DNA from: Lepiota brunneoincarnata | Taxonomy: Eukaryota > Basidiomycota > Agaricomycetes > Agaricales > Agaricaceae | Direction: 5' to 3' | Length of the DNA stretch: 64,000 bases | Assembly (NCBI GenBank): GCA_023014365.1 | Contig: JAEBUN010000009.1 | Span: 868,001 to 932,000 of the forward strand | Part shown: in pieces, positions 12,384-22,868 of the stretch | How positions within the stretch are numbered: position 1 is the first letter of the stretch | Layout of the letters: each line of letters opens with the position of its first letter | Notes under the pieces: model-generated | Database searches by the model: none | What the model saw: the letters and a program-made list of their open reading frames with translations, nothing else | Told to the model about the DNA's origin: nothing | Made by a program: the position numbers and the translations under genes

Positions 12384-14742
12384 ATGCCTTCCAAGCGGAT
12401 ATCATCAGACCATTCCTCTCCTTCCGGCCGCCCGTCCAAGCGCCGGTGCTCCGACTCAATCGACTCTGGGGTCAGCCAGTCCGGTCAGGCGCTTGGTTTG
12501 TATGTTGTCCAAGCCAAGCTCGATCAAGAAACCATCTCAGAGCTGTACTACCTCACCGACACAAATGGACCTAGCCATCCAGAGGAACCGTTTCAACTAC
12601 GACTCTGCAGCGACATAGCTCATGCGGACGTTATCATTACCGGCATTCGTATGCGAAAGCGCCTCGAGCGCCACGTCGACTGGTCTATTGCTGTCAGTGT
12701 TAGATACGCAACCGTGCCCACAACTAACCCACCGCCTACAGCGACAAAAGGCAATAGTAACTCCAGACTGGCTCCGCGAGTCGGTGAAAAGAGGCCAACC
12801 GGCTCCGTGTGGTTCCTTTGCCGCCGTCCCCGAGCTACACGACCAGACGTCCGAGCATTGTCCGGATAGAGAACCTGAGAGGGGCTCGTCATCGGCGTTG
12901 CCTCCCCCACCGGTATCTACAGTATCCAGTGACCAGGTCAAAGTCGTCAAGCCGACCAGTGAGAAGATCAAGAACAACTGGGGGTCGAAGTATGCCTGTA
13001 CGCGTGCGAGTCCGTTGACATGCCCGAATCAAGGTCTTATAATCGCACTGAATGTCCTGGGACGATCCAGAGAATTGGAGGGTCTTGCCGTTAACGCACT
13101 TGCTTATGAACGCGCTATCGCGGTATGTCTACTCAACGGGGGTGATCTCGTGGTTGTAACATGATGTCCTTTCCCTAGATCCTCAAGTGTAAGCCCTGAT
13201 CTGAGCCAGACCAACCGGTGCTTATTGATACCCAGCGTACCCATACATTATCACTCGAGAGACTTTCCAGCGCGATATCATCAAACTCCCTGGAATCGGC
13301 ACCAAGGTTCGCGCCAAGGTCGCAATTCATTTCGTCGTACTTTCTGCATCTTTTAATCTAATCACCCTACAAACAGATTGGAGAATACCTGAATTCGAGT
13401 GGAATTGAAGAATCGGGTACTTTTAATCCTTTTATGTATCACATACCAGCTCACCTTAATTCAGAGGCGATACGCACATCCGAACGCTATCAGTCCCTCC
13501 TCCTTTTTACATCAATTTATGGTGTAGGCCCATCCACAGCGCGCGAGCTCTATGATACCGGTCTCAGAACGATCGACGACCTGGAACGGTACTACGACGT
13601 TCCTCCCGGTTTCGACGCAGCTCAACTCGAGGAACCAGAACCCCTACTCTTGACACCCAATGGCCGCCCAATACCGCCCAAGAATACAACAAGGGATGTA
13701 GAGATACCATCAATCTCGATGAAAGTTGCACTGGCACTTAGAAGGGACTTTGAAATTCCCATATCGAGAATAGAAGTGGAAGAGATGCACAGGGTGATCA
13801 TGAGAGAGTTGGAGGAGATACAGGTGGGATGTGTGAGTACTATTGTAGGCGGGTGAGCCGTTTAACATCTTCGTGGCTTGGATTGTGATGATCAACGCGT
13901 ACAGGTATCGAAGAGCAAAAACGGAGAGCAATGACGTAGATATTGTCATCAGTCACCCAGACCCTCAGAAGGGGGGCAACATTATCAAAGGTCTTTGTGC
14001 AAAGCTCACTAGGCGGCTCTACGAACGTGGTAGGTATCTCACCCACGTACAACAAACCTTGCATGTTGATCCCTTTCCATCCAAGGCTTAGTAACCCATG
14101 TCATGCGTGAGTCGGTCTCCCTCCCGCAACAATATTGGCGGATCAAGATCGTTATATATGTGGAAATATAGATTTATCCGGGTTTCACACACACAACCCG
14201 CTGCGCGCCCAGCACTGGGACCCATTGGAAAAAGCGCTGACAGTGTTCAAGCTGCCAGCTACGTCCCATCCAGGTGCAAAGACCGAACGACGGAGTCACC
14301 GGCACCGTCGTCTAGACCTCATCTTTGCGCCTCCTGCAGCATATTGGACGGCCGTAGTTGGTTGGTCAGCCTCTGCCCGGATTCTGCGCGATGTGGCGCC
14401 TCAGCTAACCTTGTACCTCGTATAATAGGAGTGGATCAAGGATGTTCGAACGCGATCTACGTCTCTGGGCCAAGGTTGAAAAGTGCGTCGTCTGATCCTC
14501 TGTATATGTTGTTTATCAGATGTAAATTTACCCGTTCTATTAGAGGAATGAAATTCGACAGTTCCGGTTTGTGAGTTCCTGCTATACACTGCGAGCAAGT
14601 AAGACTCCTGGCCCTGAAGGATTACCTCTGCAGGACGAGACGGCACGACTCAAAACTCTTTGTCCCGAAGAGCGAAGAAGAGGTGTTCAAAATACTCGGC
14701 CTAGAATGGATAGATCCTACTATGCGGAACGCGAACGTATGA
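12384..14742 (+). CDS. POL4: Family X DNA polymerase with BRCT domain (Pol4/Pol lambda-like)
   Basis: Gap-filling repair polymerase acting in non-homologous end joining and base-excision repair in the nucleus. The N-terminus is basic (MPSKRISSDHSSPSGRPSKR, likely nuclear localisation). A BRCT domain follows and ends in TPDWLRESVKRGQPAPCGSF. Next is the 8-kDa helix-hairpin-helix region (KYACTRASPLTCPNQGLIIA, LPGIGTKVRAK), the fingers (SIYGVGPSTARELY), and the palm with GGYRRAKTESNDVDIVISHP, which carries the Asp-x-Asp metal ligands. Then come LVTHVMHLSGFHTHNPLR, the RRLDLIFAPP motif (third Asp), VVGWSGSRMFERDLRLWA, KGMKFDSSG, and the end EEEVFKILGLEWIDPTMRNA. About ten introns are needed, and all keep frame. 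Two exons are tiny: 14086-14106 (21 nt) and about 14544-14570 (27 nt). The stop is TGA 14740-14742. Confidence 0.92.
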
Positions 14743-15133
14743 GTGCGTCGAAAGTACTTGGTCTTGCTTTGGTTATCCTTATGTCCTAGTCACCCTTCTA
14801 TCAACAATCTAGTCTGGCATCACGAGCGCTTGTATCAACATTTCTTGTTTCCTTCTCATCAGCTGGAGACCTGGACGAGCCCTGAGATGAGTATCATAAA
14901 GGGTCATCAATATGCCCTGCATCTCTCCCAAGCCAGGCCAAATTCATGTCTCTCCAACGATCTAACAGCGCACCCCTCCCACTGGCACAAGTATATCCGC
15001 TGTGGAGGTGTGGTAGCTTGTATAACCTCCTAATCTGCCTCGACCTACTTGCTAGAATCACCATTCCTTCTGACCATCATCATCTAAGGATTCTTCTATT
15101 TAACCATTTGGAACTAGCACTCTTTTGTAAATA
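14743..15133. other. Intergenic, no gene seen
   Basis: About 390 bp downstream of the polymerase gene. Short overlapping frames only; nothing resembles a known family. It should hold the polymerase 3' end and the promoter of the next small gene. Confidence 0.5.
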
Positions 15134-16023
15134 ATGGGCGCAAAACCCAGCAACCAGTACAAGGGTGGCACGTACCAGCTTGGCGCCTCACGGGACACGT
15201 CAAAGTTAAAAGCTGAGTTCCGTTTCCGGTTTGGAAAGTCGGAGCCGAAAGAGAACAAGGGGAGGAGAGAACAGGTTGTAGCGCTGGGATATCCACGACC
15301 AGTGGAAACGCAGGAAACACATGGACCAACTGCAGTAACGAACATATACTCTCACAATTTCACAAAATACTTATCCAACATTGACAGAAATACGACAGTC
15401 ATCAGAAGGGATATCGTACAGCCCCTCTCGGCGGCAACCATGATCACCACCATATTAACACCATAAAATCACAACCGCGACCCCCCGCCAACAAGCAGCC
15501 CATCAGGCGCATCCACTCCTTCAACAACTGAGGGCCCATCATCGCCGATGGCCAACGGTTCTACCGCCCCGGCGAATCGGGGCACCCGGCCTACCGACCG
15601 ACCAAAGCCGCATTCACGCGGAAGTACGGAAAGGGCCAAAATGCATTAGAAAAACAAAGGCCCCCGACGAAGAATGCAACTCGTACCGTCTTCTCCACGT
15701 CTAGTGACTCTACGGGGTTTCTGCAAGCATCACACACTGACGTCATCAATGAGTCAACAAAGATCCCACTGGATAGCTGGATCGACAAAGACGAGGACAA
15801 GGGTGGCGAGGAGGAGCGACAGTCTCCGATGAAGTTTTATCGACCTGGGGACCCCAATCACCCTTCTGCGAGGCCCACTTCAAGTGAGTTTAAGTGTAGG
15901 TATAAGGCGCAGGTCGAGTTGGCTGAGATGCAACAGCAGATGATTTGGGTGCGTTGTTTTCGTTTTTATCAATCCGGAGAACCGACCTTCTTGATCGCCA
16001 ACTCAAAAATGCCAAGTGCGTGA
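15134..16023 (+). CDS. Hypothetical protein, probably multi-exon
   Basis: Not recognised. The ATG at 15134 opens a basic 110-codon frame (MGAKPSNQYKGGTYQLGAS). After an unresolved junction near 15470-15530, a second long open stretch runs in another frame to 16023. It contains two copies of a short pattern, FYRPGESGHPAYRPT and FYRPGDPNHPSARPT, with an acidic segment (WIDKDEDKGGEEER) before the second and a helical QVELAEMQQQM at the end. The repeat makes coding likely for the second part. The exon border between the parts and the true 3' end are not fixed. It may be a small family with the 17337 gene, since both begin with a basic leader and an NQY motif, but that similarity is slight. Confidence 0.38.
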
Positions 16024-17336
16024 AAAATACCTTTGGGGAAGACAACACTGCCTAGTCGATGACGGACACAACAAGTCTGGACAGTAGTCGGGTGTGCATG
16101 CATCTTTAGCGGTTATTATATATTGACGGGTCCCAATGACACTTTGGTTCAAGAATCTCGTATTATCATTAAGAATCACTGAAAATTAGACAAGCAGTTT
16201 GTTCCACCAGCCCCGGAGCCAATAGACAGTGTCGATCCAAAATTTGGTCATAACGACAAGCACGCTGGCGAATATGTCGGCGACCACCCACAGCCACGGC
16301 TGTTATTGTTTGTTACTGTCGGGCCCTATCCAACCCCACTAGGGCGCCATGCGCAATTCAAGGGTTCTACCATTTTTGCAAATCTGCAAGACCACCGCTT
16401 CAGTCAGCTTCATTCCAGCATTTCTATTGGCTCCCCAATATTATGCCTGTCCGGAAGCATGCACCCGAACGCTCTCCGAGCGGAGGAAGAATGAATTATG
16501 GAATGGGTCGCGTTTTTCTTGCTGTTACGAGTGGTTTTGGAGGTTTTTCGCCGCCGACAGTGCGGAGCCTAGCTTGTTGGCTTGATATTGCAAGATCTCT
16601 GCGCAGGGATGATGAATAGGTAGGTGAAGGTGCAAGCTTCCGTGAGAAACAGTTGGCCGTTTGACAAGTGCCAAAACCCTGGAGCTCGAGTCTGTTGTCT
16701 AGGCTATCCGCCGTCCCGTAGCGCTCATGTATGTTAAGAATAGACCTCTCTCAACTGACAGACACTCAGGAGAGCGGTAACCAGAGCAATGCAAACAGTG
16801 GTCAGCTGGGCGTCCGCAGTTGGATAAGTCGGGTCGAGTCAGTTCTGATATACGTGATTCTCCATGGGCCGCGTGGTGACAATGCTTGATATGAGATCAG
16901 ATGGGCAAGCGGCCGTCTTCGGCTGGCGTGATGCCAGTAGAGGCAGGCGCTAGTGCCAGTACTATATATCTAGGCTTAAGCAGGTTCCGGTGTTGAGGGT
17001 ACAGCTCCAAGGCGCGTTTCACTACAGCTTGATACCTCCTCTAGTCCCATCACAGTCACAACTTGTTCCGAAACGTTGCCTGTTATTGACATCTGGGCTT
17101 TTCTGAGAGATCCATTCCCATCTCACAACTCACGCACGGACACTTGCCATCTCGGCTCCGTTGCTATTTGGGCTCCAGGTCTCCTCTCTCTATCCCACCA
17201 TCTCTAACTGTACCCCAAGGTACGTTGTTACCGCCCATCGCCTACCCGCCGGCAGTCCTGGTTATTGCCAATTGCTATCCCTTGATAATTTTACCTGTTT
17301 TCTTTCTTTGCACCCAGCTCATCACCCCCAAGTGTC
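16024..17336. other. Intergenic, no gene seen
   Basis: About 1.3 kb without a frame that looks coding on either strand. A TATATAT block occurs near 16963-16970. The last 200 bp before 17337 are pyrimidine-rich (many CT and CCC runs), typical of a transcribed fungal 5' leader. Confidence 0.5.
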
Positions 17337-17673
17337 ATGGCCTCTACAACCAAACCCAACGGAAAAGTCAAGCATGCTCCGACCAACCAGTATCTGCGGA
17401 TCTCCTCCACGGGGTCCTCCAAGTTTGGTCTCGCTCAAGTTAGACCACTAGCGTGGGATGAGCAGTTTCTGGTGAGACCGATGGGGGATTGGCCAGAGGG
17501 GTGGTCACAGATGGAAAGCATCACTGGGACGAGAGCCAGGCTGGTCGCGGATAACTGGGAGGGTGCGGGAACCTCAAAATGGAGTCACCGGTAAGCTATC
17601 ATCCTATCGGTTGGTCCGTCGCAGTTGCGCCCATAGATACTCATGATTCCTGTGCAGTGCCAAGTGCGAGTGA
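17337..17673 (+). CDS. Small hypothetical protein (about 90 residues)
   Basis: Not recognised. It starts MASTTKPNGKVKHAPTNQYL at the ATG 17337 and runs in one frame to a GTAAGC donor at 17591. The acceptor at 17657 (GTGCAG) adds four codons and a TGA at 17671-17673. The product would be small, soluble and slightly basic, with several Trp (LAWDEQF, GDWPEGWSQME, NWEGAGTSKW). There is no signal peptide. Support is the clean ATG after a pyrimidine-rich leader and the consensus intron. An alternative acceptor further on would change only the tail. Confidence 0.4.
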
Positions 17674-18198
17674 CGAAGAAGGGGAGACCATTGGGAAAAG
17701 AATTAACCCCGTATTTATGTTCCGTCCGTTTTGGTGAGCGAGATAACGACGATAATGGGAGTGGTTGGCTCATCACTGTGCGTTTTAGCTCACTCCCGCA
17801 CCCACTTATGTTATCGTCATGCCTTTCAATTATGCCACTCGCTCTGCTCAATATCTGGATACAAGTGTTCATTCCAACCCTGTACATATACCACAAACTG
17901 TCTCACACCTTGCGTGCTCTAAGCACACGAGACATGGGACGAGATAAGGAGAATACAGAATAATCATGTATGTAGCGCAAATATAATGGAACCCGAAAGG
18001 AGCTATCGATTTGCTAATTGACACCCCCTTTCTAATCACGTGGATATCTATCAGGGAAGTTAATAATTAGATATTACGTCCATCCAGCGCAGAAAAATGT
18101 TGGGTAGGGATAATAACCATGCTCAATAGCCTTCTAGTTCTCAGCACTTCCTCTCATCCCTACGTGGCTGCCCACCCCTTCCCCTTCCCCGCGTCCCG
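17674..18198. other. Intergenic, no gene seen
   Basis: About 520 bp between the small hypothetical gene and the cupredoxin-like gene. Open frames are short and unlike known proteins. The 60 bp before 18199 are C/T-rich, as expected of a 5' leader. Confidence 0.45.
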
Positions 18199-18981
18199 AT
18201 GTACGCTCTTGCCTCCGCAGCCCTTGTGGTACGTTTTGGCATTTCCTAATCACTACAATGTCTCCTACCGACCCTACTACTAGCTTTTTGCGCTGCTGGG
18301 TACCACTCCTGCCAGGATCATTGTTGTTAAAGTCGGCGGAAATACCACCGAGAACCCTGGTGGTGTCTTCCAGCCCCCTACCGTCACTGCCAATGCTGGG
18401 GACGCCGTCTACTTTGAGTGTACGCTCGTTTTTTCTCAAATTATTATTCTGCGATTGTCTGAAAAATCCAAAAACAGTCGATCAAGGAAACCACACTGTC
18501 ACCCAGTCCGTTTTCGCGGCCCCGTGCCTGCGCGCCCATGATTTTAACCAGACCATCAATGGTTTTGACTCTGGTTTCCGAAATGCTGGTAACCACCAGG
18601 CAATAACGAATCTTCAGGTCCCCATTCATGACAATTTTACGCCGGTCTGGTTCTTCGACTGGAGTACGTGTGCGCAAGGTGGCGTCGGTGGCATTAACAT
18701 TGATGAGTCCAGCTTGGAGACATATGACGGCTTCGTGGTCGGTATATATTAAAACTTCAAGTCGTTCCAGATGTTTGATCACGAATTAATTTTAGCGTAA
18801 CGCCATCCGCCTGAATGGCACCGATGCCATGCAGGGATCTCCCTCCTCTGTTGTGTCGACCACGAGCGCCGCTTCTTCTACACCTACCTCCAGCTCTTCC
18901 AGTGGTGTGGCGCGGCCCATCAACCTGAGTGCTTCAGCAGTTGTGGCTCTAGCCCTGAGTGCCTTTACATTGTTACTCTAA
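18199..18981 (+). CDS. Secreted GPI-anchored cupredoxin-like (extracellular serine-rich) protein
   Basis: A cell-surface protein of the fungal extracellular serine-rich, plastocyanin-fold family. Exon 1 begins MYALASAALV. An intron (donor GTACGT) leads to LFALLGTTPARI, together forming a signal peptide. The mature domain reads VFQPPTVTANAGDAVYFEF, then DQGNHTVTQSVFAAPC, GFDSGF and TPVWFFDWSTC, the order typical of this family. A serine/threonine stretch (STTSAASSTPTSSSSSGVA) and a hydrophobic end (LSASAVVALALSAFTLLL) indicate GPI attachment. The last intron needs a weak GTCGGT donor to join DGFV to RNAIRLNG. Family members usually show a second copper-ligand cluster of the form C-x-x-x-x-H-C-x-x-x-M; here the His and Met positions appear replaced, so copper binding is doubtful. 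Confidence 0.8.
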
Positions 18982-19585
18982 ACTCGGGGGATGGGACAGG
19001 GCATGTCGTGTCCTATTCTTGCGTATCATTTACTTGTTTTGTTTATATACCCTCGGGTGCGGGACCCCTTTGACTTCCACGTGGACCTTTTCGCCTTTGA
19101 ATTTTTTTTTTTGCAAAATTTTGAACCGCCTTGTTCCTTGATAGCCGCCGTATCGATACTGGATTATTATTATTTTGCAGCCAGCCGTGAGAGACCCCCA
19201 CCAAACCTAAAGCACTTTTTGGAGAACGGAGGCATGGGTGGACGTTTTCTCTGCTGTAATGTTGCCGTACATCACGCCAACAAATTATTCGAATGTGGCT
19301 CCAAAAATAGAATATTGTGACCCAGGAACAATTCATTTCCAATTTATTTCCTCAAAGCTCCTTGCTGACATTCCGGTTATATGAAGCTCGACAACCTTTT
19401 TAAGGGTTTTCATTGGACAGAAAAGAACGTAACTTAGCCTGTAAAATAGTTCCAGAAGTGGCGTCCACTATGTGGGAGAGTAAACACCACATATATATTA
19501 TCTACTTGAGAATAAAAGGACAAGAGTTTCTCATGGTGCGCCACATTTGAACCTGCCCGTTCGACCTCGTTTTCGAACCTCAAAG
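18982..19585. other. Intergenic, no gene seen
   Basis: About 600 bp. It holds the 3' region of the cupredoxin-like gene and a CACATATATATTA block near 19488-19500, about 90 bp before the next possible start. No frame looks coding. Confidence 0.45.
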
Positions 19586-19820
19586 ATGCCGCTGGGAGAT
19601 TTGTTTCTCCTCATTGCAGCCTACACCTGTAAGCTTCTTCTGTTGTCATGATGGGTCGTGTCCGTGCTAATCTATTGGCCATGCAGTAACCATATCTACA
19701 GCACAGACAATTGCCAAACCTCATACTCTGCCACTCGAGGCTCAAGCTCAGGATCCCAAACCATTCTCACACACTCTTCCACTTCATGCGGAGAGTTGGT
19801 CGAACCCGAGTCGGACATGA
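19586..19820 (+). CDS. Possible small secreted protein
   Basis: Not recognised. The ATG at 19586 gives MPLGDLFLLIAAYT, then an intron (GTAAGC donor, GTCATGCAG-like acceptor at 19686) and LTISTAQTIAKPHTLPLEAQ, ending at TGA 19818-19820. The first 22 residues look like a secretory signal with a possible cleavage site after STAQ. The mature part would be only about 40 residues. A TATATAT block lies about 90 bp upstream. The model may continue through another intron that I cannot place. A minus-strand frame over the same bases also stays open, so confidence is low. Confidence 0.3.
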
Positions 19821-20258
19821 AGATGCGAAGTGGTGGTGGGTGCGTTGCATGTCGTGCGTCAGTTTTAAGGCCACGAGTATATTGCGGTTGATGTATGCCG
19901 AGCGAAAAATGCGCAACCGAGCACCACGTCGGTAGAGAGAGAAAAGGTTTACGACATCCTCGACGCGCACGCACCATAATTGTGAGCTCGAGTAGCTCAT
20001 ACTCTCTTGACGGGTTGGGCAAGGATGTGGGCGGTCCTGGGGTGCGTGGAGGAGGTCGAATGCACGCAGGGTGCTGAATGGGTGTTTGGAGCCCGTGCTG
20101 GAGTATTCGGAGGGGGGGGTTATCGATCAAGGTTTGGGATCCGTGGTCCCATTAGTAGTAGTGCATAGTTGACTAGAACGCAAGTGAGGTATGGTGGGGA
20201 ATAAATTAGTCTAAGTTTATGGGGGGAGTCCGATGGAAATGAGTGGTAACGTCATCCA
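19821..20258. other. Intergenic, no gene seen
   Basis: About 440 bp between a doubtful plus-strand gene and the 3' end of TIM22. It contains short G-rich runs (for example near 20111-20119) and no frame I would call coding. Confidence 0.45.
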
Positions 20259-20981
20259 CTAATCGTCGCTATATGAAAGATAGTTGAGGTTTTTCGCAAG
20301 AATGACTTGGTAAAAAAAAAACATACTCTGCAGGTTCTCTACGTAAGAACATATCAATTGCAGAGGAGAAAGCTGCAAAAGCCAAACCGCCGCCAAAGGC
20401 AGCTTTTGGGCCAGAGTTTCGAGCAAGTATACCACCTGCGAGGAAACCTGATGATATTGAGTTCCATATATCGTTTTTGGCGCGGTACTGCGTTATTGTG
20501 AATATAGAATCCCTGACAGATGATGAAAACGTACCCCCTCGATCACGCACTCGATGCCAGCGAATAGAGCTCCTACTTTGCCAAAACCTTTTCCACTTGA
20601 CCACATTCCCTTACCCATCTCCTTGAATATTTGGCTAGCCTTTTGCGTCGTGTTCATCCCTGCCTGTGATTGTTGCCTCAGCAAAGGATCCTCATAGGCA
20701 AAAGAGGCGGACATGAGCGAGAAAAATGCTCCGAGTCCAAAACCTAGCAAGTGAAATCAGTGCACACATAAGGCTTAAGTGAAGCACTGCTACTTACCCA
20801 TGGTCCCGGCCATTACTGTTTTGGTCGCGCACGACTCCATAGCCATAGCAGCAATATTAGAATACTTCTGTTGTTGCTGTAAGGCAACACGATCTTCCTC
20901 TGTGAAGCCAGGTGGCAGAGGCTCCTTCCCTGGTGCCCATATTGGGACTTGGCATGGATACCTGTTAGAATTAGGATTCAT
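20259..20981 (-). CDS. TIM22: Mitochondrial inner-membrane translocase subunit Tim22
   Basis: Channel-forming subunit of the TIM22 complex, which inserts carrier proteins into the inner mitochondrial membrane. Four exons join in frame. The first holds [34 protein letters not shown] and the Cys of [16 protein letters not shown]. The second holds [19 protein letters not shown] and [20 protein letters not shown] followed by [11 protein letters not shown]. The third holds [19 protein letters not shown] and [18 protein letters not shown]. These are the hydrophobic glycine-rich segments and the two conserved Cys of Tim22. A final 11-nt coding exon after a GTATGT...ATAG intron gives an acidic end (REPADDD) and TAG at 20259-20261. 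The start at 20981 is preferred; an in-frame ATG at 21092 would lengthen the N-terminus by 37 residues. Confidence 0.92.
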
Positions 20982-21167
20982 GGCCTGGGTGTCGCAATAC
21001 TTCCACTTGCAAATTTGATCCTCACATCTCCCCGATGTTTGTGCATGTTTGCCAGAGGCTTTCAGGTCACGCGTCAGGCGCAAAGAAGCCATGTGACGTG
21101 AACGACGCGTTCTCGTCCATTGATAACCGCTCTATAATGGATACCCCCACCCCTAAATCGCCTGAAA

Positions 21168-22493
21168 ATGCGGCAACGCAAGTCCCATTTAGTTCTTCTT
21201 AGAGTGGACCTCATGTCTGATATCTTCAGCAGAAATCCAGGCCCAATTAATAAACTTGGCGACGAAGAGATTCTGCATATCCTGGAACATTGTTTCACTA
21301 GCCACAACCAACGCCACCTGCGCCTCGTGAATAAGTGTTTTGCAAAACTGGCCCTTCCTCTGGCTCTCAGGACACTGTCGATATGCTCGCCGGACGCCCT
21401 GGAACGGTTGATTCATTCATCTAATGGACCCCTTTTTCACAAGGAACTTTCCAAGCATATCCTGTGTCTGGAGATTTTGTTTTCTCCATCTGACTTTGTA
21501 ATTGCATCGGATGAGCTACCTCAGATGTGTCCGAATTTGGTTGTTGTCCGCTTTCGTTTTGACCTTGGAGTTGATGGGACCAAGCTGCCAGGAGACGAGG
21601 CCATTCAACGCCTGATAACACATGATACTGTTTTCGCGGAGAAGCGCCAGGAATCTCACCAAGCATGGGTCGGGTTTTTCTCCAAGTTTAATCCCACAAA
21701 ATTCGAATGGGTCTCGAGCAACAACCGGACTCTTCGGCTCGTAGGGGTACACGGCCATCTGCGACAGCTGTTTCATTCTTGGAAGAGTCTCGAACTACTC
21801 TTTCTGGACGGGATTTGTCTGCTAGAGGAGCATAATGGCCACTGGCGGGTCTGGCTGCCGGTCAACACAGTGGCTGTAAAAGGTCCATTTTACAACGCTA
21901 CCCTCAGGTTTCTCTACAAGACCACTGTGATTCAGGCATCTCCTTCTTGCCACCTCTTAATGCTGGAAGCATGCCAGAATGCACATGAAATGCAACAGAG
22001 ATACGCGCTCGGGGTACCTGCTGTGTCACTTCTCGGGAACACCCTTGTTACCACCGTTGGCTGGTCACATTCCGAACGCGATTTGCTGGTTTCAGGATTG
22101 ACACGATTCCGGTGTAAAACCCCATCCAACTTCAGGATGTCGTCTCAGGGATACATCACCGCAAATGTGGAGAACAAGTCTCCGCCAAACAACGAATCCC
22201 CTAATTCGTACGAGTGGGTCGGCCCCTTGTGTTTGATCCTCATTCACCTTTTTTGCCACGTATTCGTTATTTCGAGGTTCACCCTCGTCAGACAGGACGT
22301 GACCCAGGACAACACGGCGTTTAAACTGGACGGTTTTGTGTTTATTCGCATTCCGAGCCTCCTCAAAAACTCTGCAGCCTCATCATCTCCCGTTAGTCTG
22401 GCTCGGAATGATCGCCTTCCGATTTACATCGGCGCCATGGATCCTGTAGCCATCCCGAGCTGCTGGTGTTCCTGTGATCAGAGTGCACCTTGA
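21168..22493 (+). CDS. F-box-like protein (single exon, 441 residues)
   Basis: Likely substrate-receptor-type protein. Near residues 25-70 is a diverged F-box, INKLGDEEILHILEHCF followed by HLRLVNKCFAKLALPLAL, the LVNK-F pattern that replaces the usual VCK-W. The remainder is a leucine-rich, variable region without clear repeats. A hydrophobic stretch around residues 345-365 (LCLILIHLFCHVFVI) is unusual for an F-box protein. The gene has no intron and runs to TGA 22491-22493. The ATG at 21168 is the first in frame. It heads a group of three F-box-type genes on the same strand. SCF partnership is inferred from the motif only. Confidence 0.6.
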   Translation: MRQRKSHLVLLRVDLMSDIFSRNPGPINKLGDEEILHILEHCFTSHNQRHLRLVNKCFAKLALPLALRTLSICSPDALERLIHSSNGPLFHKELSKHILCLEILFSPSDFVIASDELPQMCPNLVVVRFRFDLGVDGTKLPGDEAIQRLITHDTVFAEKRQESHQAWVGFFSKFNPTKFEWVSSNNRTLRLVGVHGHLRQLFHSWKSLELLFLDGICLLEEHNGHWRVWLPVNTVAVKGPFYNATLRFLYKTTVIQASPSCHLLMLEACQNAHEMQQRYALGVPAVSLLGNTLVTTVGWSHSERDLLVSGLTRFRCKTPSNFRMSSQGYITANVENKSPPNNESPNSYEWVGPLCLILIHLFCHVFVISRFTLVRQDVTQDNTAFKLDGFVFIRIPSLLKNSAASSSPVSLARNDRLPIYIGAMDPVAIPSCWCSCDQSAP

Positions 22494-22868
22494 CCCCGCA
22501 ACGTTGAGAAGGCCGTTATTTAGGACCCATCTTGCCTTGATGCAATATACATCACACCTATATTGTCCAAACACTAGCTTTGTATTTATCTACCCCAGGT
22601 CATTATGTTGTCACTCGTTAGTGTAACAAATGGTAGCACTTTCCAACGCTGAATTAGCATGGCCTCAGGCCCAGGTTTGACGCATATAGACTTAGCGCCG
22701 AAAACCGTCATCGACACCCTGAGATGGACGTGACCCATGGAACTGCCATGCGGCGGCGCGCCACTATCTTTGAACAGAACCAGCAAGGTACTTGCTTGCA
22801 CATGCTTCTGAGGTGTGCCACAGTTTCTTATGATCAGCTACTGACTTGGTACCCGTATATACCTAGAT
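22494..22868. other. Intergenic, no gene seen
   Basis: About 375 bp between two F-box-type genes on the same strand. Only short frames occur. It must contain the promoter of the next gene; GTATATACC sits 10-15 bp before its ATG, too close for a normal TATA box. Confidence 0.45.
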
